Counted from the first letter of the stretch, positions 7,883 through 16,871 are shown. The stretch is DNA of 31,913 nucleotides from DSWT01 sp035415725 (GCA_035415725.1 DAOOGN010000046.1:1-31913), one strand, 5' to 3'. Translations and numbers: made by a program. Notes: generated by a model not told the origin, from the sequence alone.

Positions 7883-8470
7883 TTAGTCAGCGTGGCTCAC
7901 ACTGACCGTGGACTCGGTTCTAGCTTGTGTTGGCGAGTTTGACAGGGTGTTGGTCAGCACCTTGGTGCCCACCTCTTGGGTTTCCCCAATCCCTGCCAAC
8001 TGTTCCGGCACACTCTCCACCGCGCGCTGACCAGCACCCTCCAGCCAGCGCTGCACCGTGCTGGCCGCCGGGGAACAACGTGGGCGCGTGGGCTTGTCCA
8101 GCGGCCGCCACAAACGCCAGCGCTCCTGCTGTCCCATCCACCAACGCAATACCTCGGCCGTCCGCCGCAACGAGGTGCCTCAGTGCTGCCAGTAATCTAG
8201 CGCCGCACGATGCACTTCCCGATAGTACCAACTTCCACGCACCAAGAACGGCGAGGTCTCCGCATACGTCTTCTGGCAATTATGGCAGAGATGCCGCTGC
8301 ACCCGCACGCGGTCGCGTCCGCCAAAACCCAACGGCTGACGCCAATACCCCCCATTCTTGATCGTCCACCCACGCCCACAGTGTGGGCAGTGTTTCCAGT
8401 TCCACGCTGTCCGCTGGGCCAACTCCTGCAACTGTTTCAGGAAAGCTTTCCCCCGTTCTATGATGTTCAT
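7883..8470 (-). pseudogene. Transposase relic (zinc-ribbon and helix-turn-helix part only)
   Basis: The 5' part (8470-8183) encodes 96 residues with CPHCG and CHNCQ pairs, a zinc-ribbon typical of the N-terminus of several insertion-sequence transposases. An in-frame TGA at 8180-8182 interrupts it. The same frame then continues with a helix-turn-helix-like stretch (RRTAEVLRWW... TVQRWLEGAGQ) to a stop at 7883. No DDE catalytic domain follows, so the gene is both interrupted and truncated. Flanking sequence from 7740 to 7882 (for example GTGTCCCCCGAAAACC) looks like further insertion-sequence debris; I see no other gene between 7740 and 8607. The IS family cannot be fixed from what remains. 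Confidence 0.65.
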
Positions 8471-8594
8471 CTGTGCATTCCCCCCGACCTGCTGTGCTGT
8501 CCCTTGAACCTACCAACATACTTTAGAACCGAGTCAAAAAATGCAAGGGGCCAACGATCTGGCCTTTCCTGTTTCTCCCCCTCTGCACCTATGT

Positions 8595-8600
8595 TATAAT
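8595..8600 (+). promoter_or_regulatory. -10 box (TATAAT) of a leaderless promoter
   Basis: A perfect TATAAT ends 7 nt before the GTG start at 8608, and there is no Shine-Dalgarno between them. The geometry is the same as at 279-284 and 28306-28311. Confidence 0.6.
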
Positions 8601-8607
8601 ACCTCGC

Positions 8608-10959
8608 GTGAAACAAACACGCCTGACACATACTCTGCTCATAGGCTCCATCTTCCTCCTCGCCTTCGCTCTCCGCGTCGCCGGTCTGGCGGACTCCAAC
8701 ATCTGGTGGGATGAGGGCATCGGCGTGTGGCTGGCGCGCATGCCGCTGCTGGAAAGCGTCCGTTGGACCGCCGGCGATGTCCATCCGCCGCTGTACTACA
8801 TGCTACTGCACGGCTGGTGGCGGCTGGTCGGCGAGGGTGAGTTTGTGTTGCGCTTTCCCTCTGTCTTATGCAGTTTGCTCGCCATCCCCCTCATCTACCG
8901 CCTGGGCCAGGCAATCGGTGGCGATCGGCGAGTGAGTGCATGGATTGCACTCTTAGCGGCGCTCTTTCTCGCGCTCTCGCGTTTCGCCATCACCTGGGCG
9001 CAGGAGATTCGGATGTACGCGCTATCGTCGCTGCTGGCGACGGGCGCGTTGTGGGCGTCGGTGGAGTTGTGGAAGCGCGGCACCTGGCGGGCGTGGCTGT
9101 TGTATGTGACGATGACCCTCGGCTGCCTTTACTCACTCTATCTGACCGTCACCGTGCCGCTGGTGGCAAACCTCGGCTTCCTGGCGGCGTGGTGGAAGGC
9201 AGGTCGCCCCCGTCGCATGCTGCTGACGTGGCTCGCGGCTCAGCTTGCCGTGGGCGCGCTTTTCCTTCCGTGGATCGCTTACGCACTGCCGCGCATGCAC
9301 AGTTGGGCCAGCGACAGCGTCTTCTCGCCGGGCTTCTTTGTACAGCTTTACGCGACGATGCTGACGGTCGGCACTTCACTGAACCTGGAAGCCTATTGGC
9401 CCCTGGTCATCACCGTATTTGCCGTGCTGGGGGTGGGGATCGGCCTGATCGGGCGCGGACGACGCTCGCCCGCCCAAACCGGCGCGCTGGTGATGCTGCT
9501 GGCCGGATTGCTCCTGCCGGCGTTGACCGTGATTGTCATCTCATTACCGGCAGTGGGCTTCCACTTCGCCCGCCCATTGACCCCCCGCTATCTGTTGCCG
9601 CTCTCCGCATGCTTCTATGTACTTCTGGCGTGGGGGATGGAACGAATTACGAACTATGGATTACGAATGACGCATACGCCGCACGCCAGATTTCCAATTT
9701 GCACTTTGCAAAGTCTAATTTTACTGCCCGTTCTTAGCGCTTCTATCGTCGGTCTATGGACCTTCTATCCGGGGCGCGCGCGACGGGACGACTACACCTC
9801 CATCGCCTTGACGCTCGAAGCTCACCGGCAGCCGGGCGACGTGGTGTTGCTCTACGTGGACCGCGACTGGCCCATTTTCACCGCGCACTACGCGGGGGAA
9901 CGGGAGTCTGTCCCTTATGGTGCACTGCTCGACGCCGCCTCCGCCGCCGCACGCCTGACGCCGCTGTGGGAACAGGCTGTCGGCCTCTGGCTGGTGACAA
10001 CGCCGGAGGCGCAACAGACCGACCCGACGCAGGCCGTCCCCGCGTGGCTGGCAGAACATGCCCTTTCCTGGCAAACGTGGATCGCAGGAGAGAACGCCCT
10101 CACCTTCTACGCCCGCACCGCGGCGCGGCAGGCCACGCTCGACGCGCTTGCGCCGGACTTTGTTCCGCCGGCGAACATCAACACCCGGATAGGAGAAAAG
10201 GGGCTATTGCTTGGCGCAACGCTGCCGCAATCCCGCTATCGCACCGGCGACACGGCACGACTGGCGCTCTACTGGTCTCCACCACCGAAGGGTGAAGCGA
10301 CGTTGCTCCTCGCCGGCCCGGCGACACGCGAGCTAGTTGTGCCCGCGCCGGTGACGGCTCAACAAGTGACGCGCCAACCGGTGGACATCCTCCTCACGCC
10401 GGATTTGCCCGGTGGGCGCTACCGGCTCCTCGTCACCTCCGGCGATACGCGCGTTCCGGTGGGACATTTCACCCTCGTGCGCAGCGCTGCCGGCGCCGAC
10501 ATCGCCCTCAGCGAGATACAGCACCGTGTCGATGTGCGTTTGGGCGAATCCATCCGCCTCCTCGGCTACGATCTGCCACAAACGACGGTACCGGCCGGCG
10601 GCGTGATCGAGTTGACGCTCTACTGGCAAACCTCACAGGCGATAGAGACGCGCTACAAAGTGTTCACCCACCTGCTCGGTACCGTCTACAACGCTGCCAC
10701 GGACAACTTCTTATGGGGGCAGCAGGACAACGAACCCGGCAATGGACAGGCTTTGACGACGCTGTGGACACCCGGCGCCGTCATCGCGGATACCTATCAC
10801 ATCCCTGTGGATGCCGCCGCGCCGCCGGGCGTCTACACCCTTGAAATCGGCATGTACGGTCTGGTCGATGTTGCCCGTCTGCCCGTTTACACTGCCGACG
10901 GCTCACCGCAAGGCGACGCCCTCTATCTCGCCGCGATCACCGTACAAACCGATTTCTAA
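8608..10959 (+). CDS. GT39-like membrane glycosyltransferase with C-terminal beta domains
   Basis: 783 residues from a GTG start. The N-terminal half is a multi-pass membrane protein. After the first membrane helix comes a W-W-D-E-G segment, then a DVHPPLYY loop. This is the arrangement of dolichyl- or undecaprenyl-phosphate-sugar-dependent GT-C enzymes (GT39/ArnT-like), where an acidic pair in the first external loop binds metal and donor. The C-terminal ~330 residues (from about 450) are soluble and beta-rich, with two similar modules (each with an ...LTLYW or LALYW strand and YxVFTHLLG-like text), probably outside the membrane. It likely transfers a sugar from a lipid carrier to a protein or glycan. 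A short AT-rich insertion near 9645-9720 disturbs the membrane region without breaking the frame. It lies 26 nt upstream of an MFS gene. Acceptor unknown. Confidence 0.8.
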   Translation: MKQTRLTHTLLIGSIFLLAFALRVAGLADSNIWWDEGIGVWLARMPLLESVRWTAGDVHPPLYYMLLHGWWRLVGEGEFVLRFPSVLCSLLAIPLIYRLGQAIGGDRRVSAWIALLAALFLALSRFAITWAQEIRMYALSSLLATGALWASVELWKRGTWRAWLLYVTMTLGCLYSLYLTVTVPLVANLGFLAAWWKAGRPRRMLLTWLAAQLAVGALFLPWIAYALPRMHSWASDSVFSPGFFVQLYATMLTVGTSLNLEAYWPLVITVFAVLGVGIGLIGRGRRSPAQTGALVMLLAGLLLPALTVIVISLPAVGFHFARPLTPRYLLPLSACFYVLLAWGMERITNYGLRMTHTPHARFPICTLQSLILLPVLSASIVGLWTFYPGRARRDDYTSIALTLEAHRQPGDVVLLYVDRDWPIFTAHYAGERESVPYGALLDAASAAARLTPLWEQAVGLWLVTTPEAQQTDPTQAVPAWLAEHALSWQTWIAGENALTFYARTAARQATLDALAPDFVPPANINTRIGEKGLLLGATLPQSRYRTGDTARLALYWSPPPKGEATLLLAGPATRELVVPAPVTAQQVTRQPVDILLTPDLPGGRYRLLVTSGDTRVPVGHFTLVRSAAGADIALSEIQHRVDVRLGESIRLLGYDLPQTTVPAGGVIELTLYWQTSQAIETRYKVFTHLLGTVYNAATDNFLWGQQDNEPGNGQALTTLWTPGAVIADTYHIPVDAAAPPGVYTLEIGMYGLVDVARLPVYTADGSPQGDALYLAAITVQTDF

Positions 10960-10985
10960 TTCCTAAATTTCTCAGGAGCTATATC

Positions 10986-12209
10986 GTGACGACAAGGCAA
11001 TGGCAACGCAACCTTTGGGGCACATGGGCTGCCGAGTTTTTAGCGTTGATGGGGTTTTCGGCCACTACCCCTTTGTGGGCATACTACATCCAGGAATTAG
11101 GCGTGAGTGGCGACGCCGTCGCCAGATGGAGCGGCATCATCATTTCCGCGCCGGCTTTTACGATGGCCGTGATGGGGCCGATTTGGGGAATGCTCAGTGA
11201 CCGCTACGGGCGCAAAGTCATGGTGATGCGCGCTATGTTCGGCGGCTCGGTACTGCTAGGATTGATGGGTTTCGCCAGGACGGTAGGCGACATGGTTGTC
11301 CTGCGGCTGTTGCAAGGAGCGTTTACCGGTACGGTGGCGGCAGCGACGACGTTGGTGGCGAGTACGACGCCGCGCGAGCGGCTGGGCGAGACGTTAGGCA
11401 AGCTGCAACTGGCGGTCTTCCTAGGGCAATCCGTGGGGCCGGTTACAGGGGGACTTATCGCCGACATGTTTAGCTACCGCGCCACGTTCTGGATGACGGC
11501 GTTCTATTTGTTCATCGCCGGCCTGCTGATGCTCTTTGTCGTCAACGAGGATTTCACGCCGGTCAGTCATGAAACGCCGTCAGGCTCACTTGGACAACGA
11601 GTGCGCCTGGAAATAACGGCGCTCTTTGCCGGTTCGATGTTGGGACTGGTATTAGGTCTGCGTTTTGCCCTGCGTCTGGGTATGCAAATCTCCACCCCTT
11701 TGTTGCCGCTGCTGGTGCAGGACATGTTGCCGCCCAATGCGCTACGCAGTTCGGCGGCGGGACTGCTGGCGACGGTCTCCGGCGTCTTTAGCGCCATTGC
11801 TGCGCCGATCGTGGGCCGCTGGGGAGACCGGCACGGCGGTCGCATTCCGTTGACGATAGCGACGTTTGTGATGGCCGGCGCGATCGGCATCCAGGCGCTG
11901 GCCTCTACTTATTGGATGCTGCTGGTGGCGCAGGTCTTCCTGGGACTGGCGGTCGGAGGAACACTGTCCATCGTCAGTGCCTACATTGGACATTGTGCCC
12001 CGGAAGGAAAGGCCGGCGCAGCGTATGGCCTGGATACGCTGGCGACATCGTTATCGAACGCCATCGGCCCGACAGTGGGCGGTTGGTTGGGCGCCACCTC
12101 GTTAAGCCTGCCCTTCTACGTGGGATGTGTGGCCACAGCAGTGTCAGGCTTTTTCGTGCTCAAGCTGCCTAAAGATAATTTCAGGACTTACGCAAATTTC
12201 CGTTCGTAG
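10986..12209 (+). CDS. MFS transporter, probable drug/proton antiporter type
   Basis: 407 residues, about 12 hydrophobic helices. The loop after the second helix reads GMLSDRYGRKV, the MFS motif A (GxLaDrxGrkx). A second copy-like loop (GRWGDRHGGR) lies at the start of the second half, and a GPxxGG motif is in helix 5. This fits the DHA1-type multidrug or small-metabolite exporter group; the substrate is unknown. The GTG start at 10986 is preceded by an AGGAGC ribosome site. The last ~9 codons and the TAG stop lie inside MITE copy 2 (12183-12305), so the C-terminus NFRTYANFRS is partly MITE-encoded. The ancestral stop has been lost or displaced. Confidence 0.85.
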   Translation: MTTRQWQRNLWGTWAAEFLALMGFSATTPLWAYYIQELGVSGDAVARWSGIIISAPAFTMAVMGPIWGMLSDRYGRKVMVMRAMFGGSVLLGLMGFARTVGDMVVLRLLQGAFTGTVAAATTLVASTTPRERLGETLGKLQLAVFLGQSVGPVTGGLIADMFSYRATFWMTAFYLFIAGLLMLFVVNEDFTPVSHETPSGSLGQRVRLEITALFAGSMLGLVLGLRFALRLGMQISTPLLPLLVQDMLPPNALRSSAAGLLATVSGVFSAIAAPIVGRWGDRHGGRIPLTIATFVMAGAIGIQALASTYWMLLVAQVFLGLAVGGTLSIVSAYIGHCAPEGKAGAAYGLDTLATSLSNAIGPTVGGWLGATSLSLPFYVGCVATAVSGFFVLKLPKDNFRTYANFRS

Positions 12210-12305
12210 TGACGGCTTTAGCCGTTCTTAGCTCCTAAGAGACGCCTGAAGGCGTCACTACAAATCCTCCGCCGCTTGATTCGAGCCAGGCTTTGCATAA
12301 GTCCT
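12183..12305 (-). mobile_element. MITE copy 2 (123 bp), overlapping the 3' end of the MFS gene
   Basis: The terminal repeats AGGACTTACGCAA (12183-12195) and TTGCATAAGTCCT (12293-12305) differ by one base. The interior is the reverse complement of copy 1 (5353-5474), including the two hairpins. Flanks show ATTT on each side (…AATTTC before, GATTTG after), consistent with a 4 bp target duplication. It supplies the stop codon of the upstream coding sequence. The rest of the gap up to 12431 shows nothing recognisable. Confidence 0.85.
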
Positions 12306-12431
12306 GATTTGTATCTATTCAGGCTAGTCAACCTGGCGAAGCCACTTATTCTCTATACCAGGTTCGGCATGGATTTTGGTATGCAGAGTGCTTTCGGATG
12401 AGCTGACAAAAATCGTGAGAGGTGAGAAACC

Positions 12432-12974
12432 TCAGCCTCTGCCGAGTTCCACACCCTTTTTCAACGCCGCGATATTCGGTTCCAGCCATTTCCGTTGCCG
12501 CTGCGAGAGATGTTCTTCGAGTTGCCGCGTGACCGCCTCCAGCGAAACGAGATCGGTGGCGCCGACCAACGCGCCGAGCATCACCATATTGGCAATGCGG
12601 GGGTTGCCCAATTCCGTGGCAATGTCGCTGGCAGGGATATAGAGAATGCGGATGTCGGTGCGTTCGCTTGACGTGGGAACCAGCGAACTGTTCACGAGTA
12701 GCCATCCCCCCGGCTTGACCAACGGCTCGTACTTCTCCATCGAGGGGATGTTGAAAATGACCGCGATGGTGGGGTTGCGGATGATGGGCGCACCGATTTC
12801 CTCCTCGGAGAGGATAACAGTACAGTTGGCGGTGCCGCCGCGCATCTCCGGCCCGTAGGAAGGAATCCAGGTCACGTGTAGATTTTCGGCCATACCCGCG
12901 TAGGAGAGCAATTGCCCCGCGAACAGCACGCCCTGCCCCCCAAAACCGGCGAAAATGATGTCCTCATGTTTCAT
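12432..12974 (-). CDS. korC: 2-oxoacid:ferredoxin oxidoreductase, gamma subunit
   Basis: 180 residues from an ATG preceded by GAGGAG at 7 nt. The start FAGFGGQG and the PSYGPEMRGG segment are hallmarks of the gamma domain of pyruvate/2-oxoglutarate/2-oxoisovalerate:ferredoxin oxidoreductases. The gamma subunit helps bind coenzyme A and completes the alpha/beta/gamma/delta complex, which oxidatively decarboxylates a 2-oxoacid to an acyl-CoA while reducing ferredoxin. It is the last gene of the set transcribed leftward from 15353. A 227 bp gap to the beta gene contains degenerate filler repeats (near 13000 and 13155) and nothing else recognisable. An upstream in-frame start at 13064 is rejected because it would encode low-complexity sequence. 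Substrate may be 2-oxoglutarate or branched-chain; the symbol is the generic one. Confidence 0.88.
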   Translation of the reverse strand: MKHEDIIFAGFGGQGVLFAGQLLSYAGMAENLHVTWIPSYGPEMRGGTANCTVILSEEEIGAPIIRNPTIAVIFNIPSMEKYEPLVKPGGWLLVNSSLVPTSSERTDIRILYIPASDIATELGNPRIANMVMLGALVGATDLVSLEAVTRQLEEHLSQRQRKWLEPNIAALKKGVELGRG

Positions 12975-13201
12975 AGTAGCTCCTCTAAAAATAGCCCCAG
13001 AGCACCCAGAGTTCACAGAGAAAAACTCGAATTTTTTGTGTCCTGCGTGGTGAAAAGTTTTCATTCAACTGCTGGCGAACTGCAGGTTAATGATGAATTC
13101 CTCGGAAAATAAACCGCGCATCTCGCTCATCGACGCGAATCCGGCTTAAAAATTAGCGTGATTCGCGGTTAAAAATCTGCTCCATCCGCTCAATCTGCTG
13201 A

Positions 13202-13990
13202 TTACGCTTTCAGCGCCTTCACCGCGTCCGTCATCTTGAATGTGCCCAACGGGAAAGTCCTGGTCATATTCTCCTTCGCCCATTCCATTGCCTTCCACGC
13301 ATCCATATTCCAATTCGTGGGGCAAGTGGAGAGCACTTCCACACAGGCAAATCCCAGATCGGCGATCTGCGTCATAAACGCGCGTTTGATGGCGTTCTTG
13401 GTTTTGTTGATGCTGGGAATGTCGGCGACGATTTCGCGGGTGATGTAAACTGCGCCGGGCGTGACGGCGAGGATTTCGGACATTTGCACCGGATACCCGG
13501 CAATGCGGTGATCCCGCCCCGCGGGTGACGAAGTGGTAACCATCCCCTCCAATGTGGTGGGAGCCATCTGCCCGCCCGTCATCCCGTAGATGGCGTTGTT
13601 GATGAAGATGGTGGTGATCCGCTCACCGCGATTGGCCGCCTGGACGATCTCCGCCGTGCCGATGGCCGCCAGGTCGCCATCGCCCTGATAGGTGAAGACG
13701 ATCTTGTCGGGGCTGACGCGCTTGATGCCGGTCGCCATCGCCGGAGCGCGCCCGTGTGACGCCTCGACGAAGTCCATGTCGAAGTAGTCGTAGGCCAGCA
13801 CCGCACAGCCTACCGGCGCCACGCCGATGGTTTGTCCTCGAATGCCCAGTTCATCGATCACTTCCGCGATCAACCGGTGAACGACGCCGTGGGTGCAGCC
13901 AGGACAATAATGCGTGCTTCGCGCCGTCAGCGACGCCGGATAACCATAAACCAATTCCATATCTTCGGGAATAGCAGCTTGTATGCCCAT
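13202..13990 (-). CDS. korB: 2-oxoacid:ferredoxin oxidoreductase, beta (thiamine-diphosphate) subunit
   Basis: 262 residues. A CPGCTHG motif near the N-terminus and a GDGDLAAIGTAE ... NN segment form the thiamine diphosphate/Mg site (GDG...N pattern) of this superfamily. The subunit lacks its own 4Fe-4S ferredoxin domain; the ferredoxin is encoded separately at 15081-15353. It lies 5 nt downstream of the alpha gene, so the two are surely co-transcribed. GGAG sits 8 nt upstream of the ATG. It works with the alpha, gamma and ferredoxin subunits in the cytoplasm. Confidence 0.92.
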   Translation of the reverse strand: MGIQAAIPEDMELVYGYPASLTARSTHYCPGCTHGVVHRLIAEVIDELGIRGQTIGVAPVGCAVLAYDYFDMDFVEASHGRAPAMATGIKRVSPDKIVFTYQGDGDLAAIGTAEIVQAANRGERITTIFINNAIYGMTGGQMAPTTLEGMVTTSSPAGRDHRIAGYPVQMSEILAVTPGAVYITREIVADIPSINKTKNAIKRAFMTQIADLGFACVEVLSTCPTNWNMDAWKAMEWAKENMTRTFPLGTFKMTDAVKALKA

Positions 13991-13995
13991 ACTTC

Positions 13996-15069
13996 TTACT
14001 CCTTACCCCTTACCCCGACTTCTTCCGCCAATTTCCATACATCCGCCAAAATCTCATCGACCATCGGCATGATGCCGCCCATTCTGCCGTGAAAACGGAC
14101 GGGAACCTGACCTCTGGCCGCGCGCTCGACGTCTTCCACCATTTGCCCGGCGCTCATCTCGGCAACCAGGATGCCGCGTACCTTTCCTGCCAGTGCGGCG
14201 ATGCGCGCTTCGGCCAGGGGCCAGAGCGTCTGCGGACGCAGCAGCCCTACCTTAAGCCCCTGCTGACGCGCCTCGCGCATCACCGAGAGGCAAATCCGCC
14301 CGACGGTCCCATAGGCGATCAACAGCAGTTCGGCGTCGTCGGTCTGATATTCCTGCCAGCGGACCTCGTTGGCTTTGATGAGCGCCAGTTTGCGCTGTAA
14401 CTGCACATTCAACTTTTCGAGTTGGTCGGGGTCCAGGTAGAGTGACGTAATCACGCGCGCTTCGCGTCCGGCGTTGCCCGTCACGGCCCAGTGGGGACGT
14501 TCCGTGCGCAATGGCTGCATCGGTGGCAGTTCCGCCGACTCCATCATCTGGCCGAGCGCGCCATCGCCGGCGACGAAGACGAGGGTGCGATACTTTTCCG
14601 CCAGATCGAAGGCCAGCCCCATCATATCGATCAATTCCTGGACGTTAGCCGGGGCCAGGACGATGGGGTGAAAGTCGCCGTGGCCGGCGGATTTGGTCAT
14701 GAAGAAATAATCGCCCTGCGAGGGTTGGATGTTGCCCAGCCCCGGTCCGCCGCGCATCATATTGACGATAACGACCGGCACTTCAGAGCCGGCAATATAG
14801 GAAAAGCCCTCGGCCATCAAGCTGAAGCCGGGGCCGGACGTCGAGGCCATCACGCGCACGCCGGCGCAGGCCGCCCCGTAGACCATATTGATGGCGGCGA
14901 CTTCACTTTCAGCTTGCAGGAAAACGCGCCCCTCATCGATCATCCGTCCGGAGAGGTGTTCCAGCGCCTCACTCTGCGGGGTGATCGGGTAGCCGAAGTA
15001 GGCTTGCACGCCATAGCGGATGGCCGCCTCTGCAAATGCCACATTGCCTTTGAGCAGTTCTTGGGTCAT
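13996..15069 (-). CDS. korA: 2-oxoacid:ferredoxin oxidoreductase, alpha subunit (VorB/KorA type)
   Basis: 357 residues. The N-terminal GYPITPQSEALE segment and the ASTSGPGFSLM loop are characteristic of the alpha subunit (pyrimidine-binding and domain II) of four-subunit 2-oxoacid:ferredoxin oxidoreductases. It catalyses 2-oxoacid + CoA + 2 oxidised ferredoxin to acyl-CoA + CO2 + 2 reduced ferredoxin together with its partners. The ATG at 15069 has AGGAGG about 7 nt upstream. The open frame runs further upstream (to 15309) but that portion overlaps the ferredoxin gene in another frame and is not coding. Nearby panB uses 3-methyl-2-oxobutanoate, which hints at a branched-chain (VOR) substrate; sequence alone does not decide between VOR and KGOR. 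Confidence 0.9.
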   Translation of the reverse strand: MTQELLKGNVAFAEAAIRYGVQAYFGYPITPQSEALEHLSGRMIDEGRVFLQAESEVAAINMVYGAACAGVRVMASTSGPGFSLMAEGFSYIAGSEVPVVIVNMMRGGPGLGNIQPSQGDYFFMTKSAGHGDFHPIVLAPANVQELIDMMGLAFDLAEKYRTLVFVAGDGALGQMMESAELPPMQPLRTERPHWAVTGNAGREARVITSLYLDPDQLEKLNVQLQRKLALIKANEVRWQEYQTDDAELLLIAYGTVGRICLSVMREARQQGLKVGLLRPQTLWPLAEARIAALAGKVRGILVAEMSAGQMVEDVERAARGQVPVRFHGRMGGIMPMVDEILADVWKLAEEVGVRGKE

Positions 15070-15080
15070 CGTAGAACCTC

Positions 15081-15353
15081 CTATACCGACGGCGCGGCGG
15101 TGACTGCCGCCTGGACGCCGGCGCGCTGCGTCTGCCGTTTCTGCCGGTAGACGGTGAACACCACATCGGGGCAGATGCGGGCGCACGATGCACAACCGAT
15201 GCACTTTTCCATATCGGTGACGACGACGGGATGGTAGCCTTTGGCGTTGAAGGCATCCCGCGACAGCGCCAGGATATTGGCGGGGCAAACGTGCGTACAC
15301 AGCCCACATCCCTTACAACGGTCCACGTCAATAACGACAAAACCTTTAGCCAT
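15081..15353 (-). CDS. korD: Ferredoxin-type delta subunit of 2-oxoacid oxidoreductase
   Basis: 90 residues with two 4Fe-4S motifs, CKGCGLCTHVCP and CIGCASCARICP, the 2[4Fe-4S] pattern of the delta subunits of four-subunit 2-oxoacid oxidoreductases. It passes electrons from the thiamine site to external ferredoxin. AAGGAGG lies 7 nt before the ATG at 15353; the in-frame TTG two codons upstream is less likely. It sits 11 nt upstream of the alpha gene. Confidence 0.92.
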   Translation of the reverse strand: MAKGFVVIDVDRCKGCGLCTHVCPANILALSRDAFNAKGYHPVVVTDMEKCIGCASCARICPDVVFTVYRQKRQTQRAGVQAAVTAAPSV

Positions 15354-15418
15354 ACACAAGCCTCCTTGTGGGTAGACGGTAGACAGGGAGAAGCTCCGCC
15401 GGTCTACTATCTACTTAT

Positions 15419-16684
15419 TTACTGATGAAGATTCTGCGCGGCGACGCAGGACAGCCCGTGTTCGGTGAGCGCCCAGGCCGTGCGGTTCGTCGCCTCCATT
15501 TTATCCAGGAAGTTAAGCAACAGATTGTCCCAATCCCCGGCAGCGACCACCTCGCTTTTGTCGCGGAAGTAGTCGAGGATGTCCGAGGGATGCGCGCGTG
15601 TCTGCTCGATCTCCGGGTCGCCGCCCTCGTGCTTGGCGGAGATGTTAGCGACGTGGTCGGCGATAGCGATCAGGTCGTCGCGCCGATTGTACGGTTGGCG
15701 GACGATGCTCTTCCACGTCTCGGTGATGTGATGCTCGAAGCGCACCACGTCCTCAAAGCCGAGCGCTTTGCGGAATTGCGCCGTGATTTCCATCGTCTCA
15801 TTGTTGATCGAGTTGCTCCAGTTGAAGCCGATCAACGGCGAGGTGCCATCGTCGCGGGCGAAGAGCTTCGCGCCGATCAACGTCCACAGGGCGGCGTAAG
15901 GATTATCATTGCCCACAAACACCGAGATCTTGAACTCGATGTCCACCCCCAGGCGGTAGAGCAGATAGCCGAGTAACACCGTGCCGGAATTGACGTTCAA
16001 CACCTGGCGGACGCCGTACTCGGTGTAGTAGTAGAGGAACTCGTCGAGCCATTGGAGCGCGTGGTCATTGGGCTGTCCGACGCCGCCGAAGTAACCGGTG
16101 ATCGTCGCCGGGCCGCCCAGGTGGATGTTGGAGCCATCCGTGCCCTTTGTGTCCAGCGTCTCGACGTAGCTCGCGCCGATGATGTTCATCGCGGCGGCGA
16201 AGGCCGGCAGGTCGCCGTCGGCTTCCTGCTCCTTCATCTTGCGCACGCGGATGAAGCGTCCCGGCATCAACGTGCCCTGGGCGATGGCGCGTGTGGCGGC
16301 CTCGATGACCCACGGGAAATACTGGCACGCGCTCACCTCCAGCGTGACGGCGAAATTGTCGGCAAACGTCATCGTATCGGCCAGCGCGCCGAGGACTTTG
16401 CGCCGGTAGTCGGCGATGCTGATGAAGGCGTGTTTGTCGCGCTGCGCCTGCAACCACTCAAGATCGGCCAGATATTCGGGCTGGACAGCTTTGACGCGCT
16501 CGAGCAGGGCGGGAAGCCGGCGCGCTTGCTGCGCTTTGCGATTGATGGTCTCCGGCGTGCCATATTTAGCGACGACGGCAAGGAAGTCGTTGACCACGCG
16601 CATGTCGGGGTCGAGGAGAACAGTGTTGAGGTCGTCGAGCCGTCCTACAGGAATTTTCAATAAGTGTCGTAGATCTTCGCTCAT
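15419..16684 (-). CDS. Conserved-looking cytoplasmic protein of unknown function
   Basis: 421 residues from an ATG at 16684 with AAAGGAGG about 7 nt upstream; the earlier ATG at 16702 overlaps that ribosome site. No signal peptide or membrane helix is visible. The composition is that of a folded enzyme. There are glycine-rich turns (GGPATITGYFGGVGQPND), a NVNSGTVLLGY strand-turn, an F-N-W-S-N-S-INNET segment and a conserved-looking FEHHITETW with paired histidines. The alternating strand/helix rhythm suggests a barrel-type fold, but I do not recognise the family. It is the gene immediately upstream of the oxidoreductase set and downstream of panB, all in one direction, so a role in the same 2-oxoacid or acyl-CoA pathway is plausible but unproven. 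Confidence 0.8.
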   Translation of the reverse strand: MSEDLRHLLKIPVGRLDDLNTVLLDPDMRVVNDFLAVVAKYGTPETINRKAQQARRLPALLERVKAVQPEYLADLEWLQAQRDKHAFISIADYRRKVLGALADTMTFADNFAVTLEVSACQYFPWVIEAATRAIAQGTLMPGRFIRVRKMKEQEADGDLPAFAAAMNIIGASYVETLDTKGTDGSNIHLGGPATITGYFGGVGQPNDHALQWLDEFLYYYTEYGVRQVLNVNSGTVLLGYLLYRLGVDIEFKISVFVGNDNPYAALWTLIGAKLFARDDGTSPLIGFNWSNSINNETMEITAQFRKALGFEDVVRFEHHITETWKSIVRQPYNRRDDLIAIADHVANISAKHEGGDPEIEQTRAHPSDILDYFRDKSEVVAAGDWDNLLLNFLDKMEATNRTAWALTEHGLSCVAAQNLHQ

Positions 16685-16871
16685 TCGATAACCTCCTTTC
16701 ATGGTCGGGCAGTCTTTAGTCCGGTAGTCTCAGTAGATCACAAAACGCTCCAAGGGGATCGCCAGATCCCCGCCCAGATCGAGCGATCCAGCCCAAGCAA
16801 AGAAAGTCATTCCCATCCAACTCCCGGTAAAGTTCTCTGCCTGATCACCGGGCTAGCTCATCAGCTTCTCT

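Noticed and set aside
7920..8279. 119-codon minus-strand frame overlapping the transposase relic
   Set aside because: The relic's zinc-ribbon frame continues through the TGA in a different frame with helix-turn-helix-like text; the 119-codon frame has alanine/glycine-rich shadow composition.
12975..13064. Upstream extension of korC
   Set aside because: The extra 30 residues come from degenerate filler repeats. GAGGAG before the ATG at 12974 decides the start.
15070..15309. Upstream extension of the korA frame to 15309
   Set aside because: It overlaps most of the ferredoxin gene in another frame and is Arg-rich shadow sequence. The ATG at 15069 has a strong AGGAGG site.
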